Shown here: positions 1 through 6,702 of the stretch, one piece after another
Layout of the letters: every line of letters begins with the position of its first letter
Position numbering within the stretch: position 1 is the stretch's first letter
Assembly (NCBI GenBank): GCA_024644775.1
Contig: JAHEHB010000165.1
Location: 1-11,028 of the forward strand
Origin: Deltaproteobacteria bacterium
GTDB taxonomy: Bacteria > Desulfobacterota > Desulfobacteria > Desulfobacterales > SURF-15
Length of the DNA: 11,028 bases
Direction of reading: 5' to 3'
Program-made: the position numbers and the translations under genes
Notes under the pieces: generated by a model
Seen by the model: only the letters and a program-made list of their open reading frames with translations
Database searches by the model: none
Told to the model about the DNA's origin: nothing

Positions 1-102
1 AGCGGCAGAATATAAGACAACCCTTGCAATAACCCGCAACACCCTCCTCAATGGTCTTCGTTTGGGTGCTTGATTATCCGTTTGTGATGATTTTTCTTCC
101 AT
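1..102 (-). CDS. tamB: TamB-like translocation/assembly module protein, N-terminal fragment (runs off the left edge)
   Basis: An ATG at 102 opens a frame of 34 codons that stays open to the window edge. The peptide starts with a polar, basic stretch (MEEKSSQTDNQAPKRRPLRR) and then turns hydrophobic (VLRVIARVVLYSAA), which fits the cytoplasmic tail and start of the N-terminal membrane anchor of a TamB/AsmA-type protein. It begins 23 bases after the tamA stop codon on the same strand. In Proteobacteria tamA is typically followed by tamB, a large inner-membrane-anchored periplasmic protein that pairs with TamA and is linked to outer-membrane protein assembly and phospholipid transport. No good Shine-Dalgarno sequence is visible in the 23-base spacer, so translational coupling to tamA is plausible. 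The identity rests on position and N-terminal character, because no TamB domain lies within the window. Another anchored periplasmic protein cannot be excluded. Confidence 0.7.
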   Translation of the reverse strand, partial: MEEKSSQTDNQAPKRRPLRRVLRVIARVVLYSAA

Positions 103-125
103 TTACCGATTTTATCTTCGTTCGT

Positions 126-2015
126 TCAGAACGTTTGACCGATACTAAAATGAATCTTCCATCGATCTTCTATTTCTTTATCTTCTTGACCCGGTGTTGG
201 GGTATTCGCCACATCTCCGAATGTCGGCGGGTTTATCTTATACCCGACGTCCAGCCGAATGGGACCGATGATGGTATTGTACCGCAGCCCCGCCCCACAG
301 GCAAATCGCACATCCTCGGCATCGACCGTAAAGGCGTCCTCGTTTACATGCCCCACATCGAGAAACGCGACACCCGAAATCTTTTTAAAAATGGGATATC
401 GGATCTCTAAATTCCCCAGCAATGAGGTTTGACCTCCCAGCGGATTGCCGTCGGCATCCAGGGGGCCCAGCTTTTGAAAGCCATACCCCCGGACGCTGTA
501 GGTGCCGCCAAGAAAAAGTCGCTTGAAAATCGGAATATCATCGGTGTCTTCGGTTTCCTGAATGGTTTCGAACCGGATACGTCCTGCCAAAACAACACTT
601 TTGGGGAATGAATAAAATTTCTTGAATTCCACGGCGGGCTGAATAAAGGTCAGTTCCGATCCCAAAACTTGTGACGCGTATTCAACAGATGAGGACATGA
701 GGGATCCCATGGTCGGGTTAATATCGTTATTCACCGTATTTCGAATAATGCCGGCTCGGAGCGACGAAATCAGAAATTCATTTTCCGCCGTTGCCTTTCT
801 GATCTCTTCAGGATCGGTTAATTTCAATTCTTCAAGTGTATGCAGTTCAAGATTATAGCCGATCTGGCCGACCCATGAGTTCCCAAAGTTTCGCAGAAAT
901 GTTGCATTCGTAAAAATTTGTCGACTGGTGTAAGAATCTAGTTTTTCGCGCGTCCAACCGCCGTTTGCTTGCAACTGGGTCTTGGCGTCAAAGATATACG
1001 GTTGTTTATAACTTCCAAATATGGTTTCAATGATATCGGAACGTCTCGCATTCAAAGAAAATTTGCCTGCCCTGCCGAATGGATTCCGGTAGGTTAATGC
1101 GCCACTCAACCGCACCCCGTCTTCATTACCATATCCAACGCCGAATTTAACGTTCCGCCTTTTTTTAGGCCTCAACTGGATTTCCATGGGAACGGCATCT
1201 GAATCCTGAACCGGTTTTCCCGGTTTTATCAAAGCCACCTGAAATACATCCAAATTATACAGATTTCGCTGACTCTGTTCGATTTTGTCCGCGTTGTAGA
1301 TATCGCCGTCTTTAAACTGCATGGCCCGCTGGATAACAATATCCTTTACATAGCCTTTGTTTTCGGTAATCTTGATTTTACCGAATGTGTGCCGCCGACC
1401 CGGATCGATACGAAGCGTTATATCGGCAACATTCTTTTCGGTGTTGACAATCACCTTACCTTTAATGTCTGCAAACGGGTATCCATGGTTCCCATACGTT
1501 TTGGCCAGTTCATTTTTTCCGTCGTCATAAAGATCGGTTTCGAATATTTGGCCTATTTTGAGGGGAAAAAGCGTTTGTAAATCCGGGGCGGAAATACCAT
1601 CGATTTGTTTTTCTGTTATGAGTTCTATGGATTGAATCAGAGCCGGCGGCCCTTCCGTCACGGTAAATGTTACCGCTATGGTAAGCGGCGTCGTTGCATC
1701 CTTTTCAGCAATGGTAAACTCGGCATTGGCGTGGTAGTAGCCATTACGTTGATAGAACTGTTTGATCCGAAGCAAATCCTCTTCAAGATCCGTTCGATTC
1801 AAGGTAGGTTTTGGTTTCCAGAATTTCCACTTATTGGGTGTTTTAGCGGCTAAGATCTCCGCCAGTTGCTTCTTGGATACATGTTTGACACCAACAAATT
1901 TGACCGCAGCCAAACGAAAATCCCGTGGCGTTTCGGTTGTGTTCGCTTCTACAGAAACGATCCAAACAAACATGCCGAACGCCGCCAGTATGAAAGAATA
2001 AACATTCCGATTCAA
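126..2015 (-). CDS. tamA: TamA/BamA-family (Omp85) outer-membrane assembly protein
   Basis: This 629-residue protein has a signal peptide (about residues 1-24, likely cut after VEA). Three POTRA-like repeats follow at about 32-121, 124-206 and 209-285, then a C-terminal beta-barrel from about 288. The barrel carries the Omp85 L6-loop motif VRGY at 508-511, a typical strand at SLLGNLEIRYPIF (531-543) and a terminal Phe (IGQTF), which is the beta-signal read by the Bam machinery. Three POTRAs and this length fit TamA (usually near 580 residues) better than BamA (near 800 residues, five POTRAs), as does the tamB-like gene 23 bases downstream. TamA sits in the outer membrane and works with TamB in outer-membrane protein assembly and envelope lipid homeostasis. 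The start is a TTG at 2015, preceded seven bases upstream by AAGGA (2023-2027); it is preferred over the internal ATG at codon 15, which would cut the signal peptide. Confidence 0.9.
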   Translation of the reverse strand: MNRNVYSFILAAFGMFVWIVSVEANTTETPRDFRLAAVKFVGVKHVSKKQLAEILAAKTPNKWKFWKPKPTLNRTDLEEDLLRIKQFYQRNGYYHANAEFTIAEKDATTPLTIAVTFTVTEGPPALIQSIELITEKQIDGISAPDLQTLFPLKIGQIFETDLYDDGKNELAKTYGNHGYPFADIKGKVIVNTEKNVADITLRIDPGRRHTFGKIKITENKGYVKDIVIQRAMQFKDGDIYNADKIEQSQRNLYNLDVFQVALIKPGKPVQDSDAVPMEIQLRPKKRRNVKFGVGYGNEDGVRLSGALTYRNPFGRAGKFSLNARRSDIIETIFGSYKQPYIFDAKTQLQANGGWTREKLDSYTSRQIFTNATFLRNFGNSWVGQIGYNLELHTLEELKLTDPEEIRKATAENEFLISSLRAGIIRNTVNNDINPTMGSLMSSSVEYASQVLGSELTFIQPAVEFKKFYSFPKSVVLAGRIRFETIQETEDTDDIPIFKRLFLGGTYSVRGYGFQKLGPLDADGNPLGGQTSLLGNLEIRYPIFKKISGVAFLDVGHVNEDAFTVDAEDVRFACGAGLRYNTIIGPIRLDVGYKINPPTFGDVANTPTPGQEDKEIEDRWKIHFSIGQTF

Positions 2016-2064
2016 TAGAGGGTCCTTTTTATAGCTTGTTTACCGTTATCCGTACTCTGAAAAT

Positions 2065-2100
2065 CTATATAGGCAGCGCACTTCCTTCCTGCTTTTCCAT
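2065..2100 (-). CDS. Possible 11-residue leader ORF upstream of tamA
   Basis: A tiny frame, MEKQEGSALPI then TAG, lies between psiE and tamA. It is preceded by a strong Shine-Dalgarno match, GGAGG at 2105-2109, only four bases before the ATG, which is a short spacing. It ends about 50 bases before the tamA TTG. It could be a leader peptide, the remnant of an older gene start, or chance. No attenuator-like hairpin with a T-run is evident nearby. No function is proposed. Confidence 0.2.
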   Translation of the reverse strand: MEKQEGSALPI

Positions 2101-2125
2101 GATTCCTCCAATTTATTTCTCACTT

Positions 2126-2596
2126 TTAATCTCTGCCGGACTTGGAAACCAACCAATATGCTACACCGAGGGCTACGACGACCGCAGCGGTTGCATAAAC
2201 GTAGGGAGCACCAAGGGCCTTAAAATCGAAAACAATCACTTTTCGGGCTATGGCCATTAACGCCGTTGCAACAACGAGTTTGACATGAATGATGTCGTCC
2301 CGCAGATACAGGGTGATGTTTAAAAATATTTCGATGGCGATCAACACGGCTAAAAACGCCCCGAACGTGGCCAGGATATCGCTGATATTCAGCAAAAAAT
2401 AGGGTGGCTCTCTAAGCCGCTGATAAAGAACCCACAGAACGTCAAAAATTCCCCAGATGATTATAAGTACCATCAACACCGCAAGAACCCGCACCACATG
2501 CCGGATAATTATATGCAGAAAATGAATCAGTGGATCTTCATGCTCTCCCGAAATCCCTTCGGATCGGTCGGTTACACAGTATTTCTCTTCTTCCAT
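2126..2596 (-). CDS. PsiE-family inner-membrane protein
   Basis: This 156-residue protein has about four hydrophobic segments (roughly 31-58, 72-97, 104-122 and 131-150). The core pattern resembles the PsiE family (phosphate-starvation-inducible PsiE): an aromatic and proline-rich stretch (REPPYFLLN, 62-70), an acidic residue inside the second helix (AIEIFLNITLYLRDD) and a basic cap after the third (ARKVIVFD). Family members are small membrane proteins of unknown biochemical role. Escherichia coli psiE is induced by phosphate starvation, but I see no pho box here, so the same regulation should not be assumed. The ATG at 2596 has only a weak upstream GGGA, and the start lies inside the end of a possible small upstream frame, so coupled translation is possible. 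The gene lies between the broken DUF599 gene and tamA on the same strand. Confidence 0.75.
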   Translation of the reverse strand: MEEEKYCVTDRSEGISGEHEDPLIHFLHIIIRHVVRVLAVLMVLIIIWGIFDVLWVLYQRLREPPYFLLNISDILATFGAFLAVLIAIEIFLNITLYLRDDIIHVKLVVATALMAIARKVIVFDFKALGAPYVYATAAVVVALGVAYWLVSKSGRD

Positions 2597-2700
2597 CTCA
2601 TATCCCGTCCATCTAGTTTAACGTTCAATACACTCAGGCCCGCATTGCCGGTTCCAAATGTATACTGAAACATAAAATACATCAATACAGCCGTTGCCAT
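2572..2700 (-). CDS. Possible small membrane ORF (42 residues) between the DUF599 remnant and psiE
   Basis: From an ATG at 2700 the frame reads MATAVLMYFMFQYTFGTG and then a basic tail ending KKRNTV. The hydrophobic stretch continues upstream without a stop (RSWTLVCFWTFIGA), as if it were part of one transmembrane helix with no good start codon of its own. That upstream part begins just after the DUF599 stop codon and is in a different frame. The frame overlaps the psiE start by 25 bases. The ATG has GGAG only two bases upstream, which is too close for efficient initiation. It may be a real short membrane peptide, a decayed fragment, or chance. I do not recognise it. Confidence 0.2.
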   Translation of the reverse strand: MATAVLMYFMFQYTFGTGNAGLSVLNVKLDGRDMRWKKRNTV

Positions 2701-2762
2701 TGCTCCGATGAAGGTCCAAAAACAGACGAGCGTCCAACTGCGAAGCAGGTGGCCGAAGCGAC

Positions 2763-3258
2763 TTACGCTGAACGATCCAATTTGTAGAGAACCGCAATCA
2801 AAATGATGGTGCCGATCAACATCCAAGTGGGACCAAACAACCACAACGCAAACAAGGCTGCAAGATAAAAGCCTCGCATACCTAACCCGTAATGACGTGC
2901 GCCGTGATTGACGATTGCCGCAACAACATCGTAAGTGACAATAGGATCTTTTGCAATTGGAACATTTATCGCGAAACTGGCATGGTTGTAATAGCGGATA
3001 GCAAGCGTAAAATTAAAAAATGCAAAGAAAAAATCGACAATTAACACCATTAACTTAATCAACCACAAGGTTTCGTTTGTGGCACCCAGGATATTGATGG
3101 AATGGGTAATCTCGGCGCAGTTGATTCGTGATGCCGATGGCGGTTGTTAAAGGCGAGGAACGGACTTTATATGCGAGATGGGCGTGATAAATCAGGAGAA
3201 TCAGGAGGGTTATGGAAATTATAACAATTTCGGCCCAGGAAATCATCGCCAATGGCAT
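2763..3258 (-). pseudogene. DUF599-family membrane protein gene, frameshifted and internally deleted
   Basis: Two adjacent minus-strand frames together resemble one DUF599 protein. The first (from the ATG at 3258, with AAGGAG at 3267-3272, eight bases upstream) encodes an N-terminal membrane helix and the family-like stretch YHAHLAYKVRSSPLTTAIG, then QLRRD, and soon runs into a stop at 3055. The second frame, open from about 3110 and ending at 2763, encodes ITHSINILGATNETLWL, then DFFFAFFNFTLAIRYYNH, then GARHYGLGMRGFYLA, LWLFGPTWMLIGT and a terminal LYKLDRSA. These are the central and C-terminal parts expected of the family. The two parts add up to about 165 residues, whereas family members are usually about 220-250, and the segment usually found between them (a conserved stretch plus a helix) is absent. 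An internal deletion that also shifted the frame, near 3110, explains this. DUF599 proteins have no established function. A sequencing error alone would not account for the missing segment. Confidence 0.7.
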
Positions 3259-3287
3259 TTTTTAATCTCCTTCTCATTAACCGTTTC

Positions 3288-3317
3288 GTTAGACCAGAGA
3301 CTTAACAAACGAGTCAA
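3288..3317 (-). promoter_or_regulatory. Candidate sigma-70 promoter of the DUF599 - psiE - tamA - tamB direction
   Basis: On the minus strand, TTGACT (3312-3317) is followed by an 18-base spacer and TCTAAC (3288-3293), a five-of-six and four-of-six match to the consensus hexamers. The -10 box ends about 29 bases before the DUF599 ATG, leaving room for a short leader with the AAGGAG ribosome binding site. If active, it could still drive psiE, tamA and tamB through the broken DUF599 gene. Confidence 0.4.
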
Positions 3318-3426
3318 GTTTTTGTAAAGAGAATAAACCGATGCAGGATGCTTGTTGCTGGTGGGAGTGAAACGGAGATCCGGTTTCAGCGGAGATACTG
3401 GATTCTGATGCTTGATGGAACGAGGT

Positions 3427-3451
3427 GGAAATCCCGCTTTGTCGGGGATCC
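3427..3451. repeat. Imperfect palindrome resembling a dispersed extragenic hairpin element
   Basis: ATCCCG at 3431-3436 pairs with CGGGGAT at 3443-3449 (one bulged G) around the loop CTTTGT, and GG at 3427-3428 can pair with CC at 3450-3451. The look (ATCCCGCTTTGTCGGGGAT) is that of short dispersed palindromes common in intergenic DNA of many Proteobacteria. Only one copy is present in the window, so repetition is inferred and not seen. Confidence 0.35.
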
Positions 3452-3460
3452 TGGATAGTT

Positions 3461-3538
3461 TTATGCTGCCATCTTCAGATGGGATTTTTCAAGCATTTTG
3501 TCAATTTCGTCATTTACTCTGTCCATAGCAGGGCGCAA
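3461..3538 (-). CDS. Possible 25-residue charged peptide downstream of asmA
   Basis: A minus-strand frame runs from a TTG at 3538 (or an ATG at 3526) to a TAA at 3461-3463. It encodes a charged, helix-prone peptide (MDRVNDEIDKMLEKSHLK and a short tail). The TTG has a GGGGTGA about nine bases upstream, and the frame starts 17 bases after the asmA stop codon. It may be a small accessory peptide or the remnant of a longer gene. I recognise no family. Confidence 0.2.
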   Translation of the reverse strand: MRPAMDRVNDEIDKMLEKSHLKMAA

Positions 3539-3555
3539 GGCAGTGCGTCACCCCG

Positions 3556-5535
3556 TCAGGGTTTTTTGAGCAGGTCCTTGAGCAAACCCTTGGCAGGTTC
3601 CTCGAATTTCTTCATTTTTTTATTTTCAAACAACTTTTTAGCGGGTTCCGATTCCAGAACTCCTTTGTCGATTTGCTGAGTGATCATGCTCTTGAGGTCC
3701 GGCCGGAATTTGGGAGAAGCGAACGTGCCGGAAACAATGACCGGCACCATGATGCCGGAGCGAGCGGTTTTGTCGCCTTGCCCTTTGATGGTCGCTACGG
3801 CTTTGGGATCGACTCGAAAATCCAAGGTTTCCTTCACCAGGTCGGCTTTGCCGGAAGCTTCCAGACGAATAAACGGTGACTGCATGCTGGATCTAGCCGT
3901 GACGGCAATACCGTTGGCGATGGTAAAGGGGATTTTTAGCTCGGTAAAGTCCGTCCGGGGCCGTTCCCCAGCTTTGGCTGCAAGACCAAACGCGGCCTCT
4001 GCATTGCGAGCCATGGCGGCCAGGTCGAAGCCTTTTATGGCACCGTCGTTTAATCTGTACTCACCCTGGCCGTTTAGAGTTTGTTTGATCTTTTCGGGGG
4101 TGTCACCGGCCACGGACAGATTCAGTTGCGCATTTGCGACGCCCTCAAGAAAGTCTTTCTGGACCGCATCTTTTAGCAACGGACCCATCTTAACATTTCT
4201 GATCGTAAGATTCATAGCGGTTTTGGGAACGTTCTCCTGAACGGTTAAATTCCCATTACCCGAAATACTTCCCTGGTAGAGGTTTATTTTAAAAGGGTCC
4301 AGGAAGAGTGCGCCGTTCTTACCATTGATTTTCAGAAGGAGGCTCTGAAAGTTTAGGTTATTGGCCGTCAGCTTGTCGGCCTTGAGCTGACCGTCAATAA
4401 CCAGGCGGCGCAGGGAACCATAATCCATGGTCGACTTGCCGGATGCCGGTTTTTCGCCGCCAGCCTTTTTTTCAGACTTCGGCGGCAGATAGTGATCGAT
4501 ATTGATCTGGTCAATAGAAAGATCAAAGGCTATATCCGGCTTGGAAAAATCTGCCGCGCGCAACATAAAATTCAATGTGCTGTCATCCAGCTTTAATTTT
4601 GCGTCGGAAACAGCCAAATTTGATCGATCCGCCTTGATTCTGGCGGTCAAAGCCAGGCGATTTAAGGCCTTGGGATCGGCCGTCGCCACCGGAAAAGTCC
4701 GGCCCGAATTTGCAACCAGTTTACGGGGCGAAAATTCCGTCACGTCGATTGCAAGATCCACACGCGGGGCGACAATCGGATTGTCCACCTGACCCTTCAA
4801 TTTCATTTTGAGTTCGTTGAACACTGCCAGGGAAATGTTCAGCGGAATGCTGCCCTGACCGGTTTGCTTTCCAACAGGTCCGATCTTGCCGTCCAGGGAA
4901 ATCGGCTGGCCGTCCAGGGAACCGGAAAAAGCGATCTTTATCGGTTGATCCAGTGTCACGTCCTTGAGTTTGAGGCTGATATCCGTAACCTTTTTGTGTT
5001 GACCCGTGGTCTGATCAACCCACAAGGCCGTACCGTTATTGATCGCAAAGTCACCGACCGACAACGCATTGATCGGCAACTCAAAGCCGGCTGACTTCGC
5101 GGCCGGTGTATCGGTTGGCGCAGTTCCCGCTGACTTTTGCGGCATTTCCCAGTTTCCGCGACCTCCTTTGTTTTTAATAAGAACAATTTCAGGTTTGTTC
5201 AGGATAAAGCGCTGAACCCGGATGTCCTTAGACAGCAGCGGAAGGAGTCTGACCCGAACGTCAAGGGTTTTAACCGTCAAAAAATCTTTCTCAGCAAACC
5301 CCGGCGGATTCCCTATGCGCAAATCAGAAAAGGTCAGACCGGCCCAGGGAAACAGCGACAGCCTCAAATCATCTCCGACGGAAACCGGTCTGCCGGCGGC
5401 ATCTGAAACGCGCTTTTCGATCAACGATCTGTACTTACTGACATTGACAAACATGGGGATAAGCAGCAATGCAACGACAATAACAAGAAGCAAGCCTCCC
5501 CCGATAATAGCACCCCATTTCAGTGCTTTTTTCAT
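3556..5535 (-). CDS. AsmA-family protein
   Basis: This 659-residue protein has one N-terminal membrane anchor (about 7-29) followed by a large periplasmic part. The N-terminal AsmA domain is clear: GRPVSVGDDLRLSLFPWAG (48-66), a FSDLRIGNPPGF stretch, and later VQRFILNKPEIVLIKN with GRGNWE. A Pro/Ala/Thr-rich linker sits around 133-150, and the C-terminal AsmA-like region includes the TDFTELKIPFTIANG pattern typical of the family. AsmA proteins are anchored in the inner membrane and belong to the bridge-like superfamily that includes TamB and YhdP. They affect outer-membrane composition, with lipid transport as the leading model. The start is well supported: AAGGAG at 5543-5548, seven bases before the ATG. 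Only a weak promoter-like pair is seen upstream (5559-5587). The C-terminus is very lysine-rich (KKLFENKKMKKFEE, ending DLLKKP). Confidence 0.88.
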   Translation of the reverse strand: MKKALKWGAIIGGGLLLVIVVALLLIPMFVNVSKYRSLIEKRVSDAAGRPVSVGDDLRLSLFPWAGLTFSDLRIGNPPGFAEKDFLTVKTLDVRVRLLPLLSKDIRVQRFILNKPEIVLIKNKGGRGNWEMPQKSAGTAPTDTPAAKSAGFELPINALSVGDFAINNGTALWVDQTTGQHKKVTDISLKLKDVTLDQPIKIAFSGSLDGQPISLDGKIGPVGKQTGQGSIPLNISLAVFNELKMKLKGQVDNPIVAPRVDLAIDVTEFSPRKLVANSGRTFPVATADPKALNRLALTARIKADRSNLAVSDAKLKLDDSTLNFMLRAADFSKPDIAFDLSIDQINIDHYLPPKSEKKAGGEKPASGKSTMDYGSLRRLVIDGQLKADKLTANNLNFQSLLLKINGKNGALFLDPFKINLYQGSISGNGNLTVQENVPKTAMNLTIRNVKMGPLLKDAVQKDFLEGVANAQLNLSVAGDTPEKIKQTLNGQGEYRLNDGAIKGFDLAAMARNAEAAFGLAAKAGERPRTDFTELKIPFTIANGIAVTARSSMQSPFIRLEASGKADLVKETLDFRVDPKAVATIKGQGDKTARSGIMVPVIVSGTFASPKFRPDLKSMITQQIDKGVLESEPAKKLFENKKMKKFEEPAKGLLKDLLKKP

Positions 5536-5665
5536 GGTGTGTCTCCTTAATTTTGTAAACGTTATGGATGCTCTGAGAACGCACCAAGTGAATCATTCGT
5601 CCGCCAGAATCCATAAGAATTTTTTTCATTTTTACCCGTTGGATGGAAATCTTCACCCAAGTTAT

Positions 5666-5690
5666 GGGGAGAGGCTTACCACCACTCCCC
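5666..5690. other. Hairpin in the mscS - asmA spacer
   Basis: GGGGAG (5666-5671) and CTCCCC (5685-5690) form a six-base stem with a 13-base loop in the 250-base gap between mscS and asmA. It is not followed by a T-run on either strand; on the minus strand the T-run comes before the stem. It therefore does not look like a standard intrinsic terminator. Nothing else in the gap suggests a gene. Confidence 0.3.
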
Positions 5691-5785
5691 GACCAAAAAA
5701 TTAGTGAATACTGAGGATCTCTGTAACCTTTACTTCGATTTCTTTGGCCTTTGTCTACTCGGTTTTCGATCCCGTCTCGATGGCC

Positions 5786-6589
5786 CTAATTTCGCTTTTT
5801 TTCCACTTCAAAATTAACCGTCACCATCCAATCGGTGTAGGAAGGATCGATGTTTTTGAGGGATTGTACGATTTCCTGTTTCAAGGTTGTTTCGATGGGA
5901 TTACCTCGTCCAGGCCAGATTCGAAACTTCACACGTAAAAATTCCTTTCCCGAGCTGGTTTGAATCCGACCCTCTATCGAAGGCGGGTATATCAGAATTC
6001 CGGCAAACTGTTCGGAGGTGGAAACGACAATCGATTCAATTTGCTTCACCATCTGCTCAGCCATCCCGGAATTCCCGGTCAGGATGATATCGACCAGGCA
6101 CCGAATGTAGCCCCTCGGGTAGTTGACTACGTTGGTGATGGTCCTATTCGGAATAAACGCCTGGGCACCCAAATAATTCTCAAGAACCGTAAACCGCATG
6201 CCGATTTGCCGCACAATGCCGGTTTGCCCGGAGATCTCCACCATATCCCCCACATCGAACTGGTCTGAAAAAATCACTGTCAACCCCGTCACCACATCCT
6301 GTACCAACCCCTGGGATCCGAACCCGATAGCAAGCCCCATCACCGATGCGCTGGCGAGATATGCTTTGATAGACACGCCAAACTCATTGAGAACCATGCC
6401 GATGGCACCAAAATAGAGAAAAAACACCGTAATGCTGGCGCCAAGGGTGGTGATGGATCGCACTTTCGACAACGACGGGCTCATTCGTGACGCCAAGACT
6501 CGCTGACCGATGCGGCGCACGCCAACAACAGCCAGATGCGCCCCCGCAGCGATGGCGATCGAGACCAATATACGGTTAAATCCACTCAT
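5786..6589 (-). CDS. Small-conductance mechanosensitive channel, MscS family
   Basis: This 267-residue protein is close in size to the basic MscS form. Hydrophobic helices lie at about 4-25 and 47-69. The pore-lining TM3 follows at about 73-102, with the small-residue pattern ASASVMGLAIGFGSQGLVQD. After this comes the MscS beta domain (FDVGDMVEISGQTGIVRQIG, 111-130) and the family motif FIPNRTITNVVNYPRG (145-160), then the C-terminal alpha/beta part up to 260. These channels open under membrane tension and release solutes during osmotic downshock. The protein lacks the large N-terminal extensions of the YbdG, YnaI and MscK types. The ATG at 6589 has no good ribosome binding site (only GAGA two bases upstream), so expression may be weak or the start may lie elsewhere. 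It is separated by 113 bases from the upstream phosphofructokinase gene. Confidence 0.9.
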   Translation of the reverse strand: MSGFNRILVSIAIAAGAHLAVVGVRRIGQRVLASRMSPSLSKVRSITTLGASITVFFLYFGAIGMVLNEFGVSIKAYLASASVMGLAIGFGSQGLVQDVVTGLTVIFSDQFDVGDMVEISGQTGIVRQIGMRFTVLENYLGAQAFIPNRTITNVVNYPRGYIRCLVDIILTGNSGMAEQMVKQIESIVVSTSEQFAGILIYPPSIEGRIQTSSGKEFLRVKFRIWPGRGNPIETTLKQEIVQSLKNIDPSYTDWMVTVNFEVEKKRN

Positions 6590-6702
6590 ATTCTCATAAA
6601 ATGAAGGGGTATGCTTCTCTTAACAAACAAAAACGACTATTTATTTCATAACATGATCGAGAATTTGAAAAAGGCTAAAAAAACAGAAAAAATATTTTTG
6701 TA

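Larger units (their letters stand above)
3318..3555. other. Intergenic region between the asmA 3' end and the DUF599 promoter
   Basis: No full gene is visible here. The region contains an imperfect palindrome at 3427-3451, a possible short minus-strand frame at 3461-3538, and a repeated CGGAGAT (first copy about 3373, second about 3390). No strong intrinsic terminator for asmA is present: the palindrome read on the minus strand is followed only by a short T-pair. Confidence 0.5.

Noticed and set aside
51..410. Plus-strand open frame of 119 codons
   Set aside because: It lies opposite the tamA 3' end and the tamB start, which have motifs and good context; the plus-strand peptide has no recognisable features.
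3680..4240. Plus-strand open frame of 186 codons
   Set aside because: Antisense to asmA, whose domain content and ribosome binding site are clear; the antisense peptide is arginine/serine-rich without motifs.
5666..5690. Intrinsic terminator of mscS
   Set aside because: A six-base stem exists but no T-run follows it on the minus strand.
5222..5704. Plus-strand open frame of 160 codons
   Set aside because: Mostly antisense to the asmA 5' end; no family character and no ribosome binding site.
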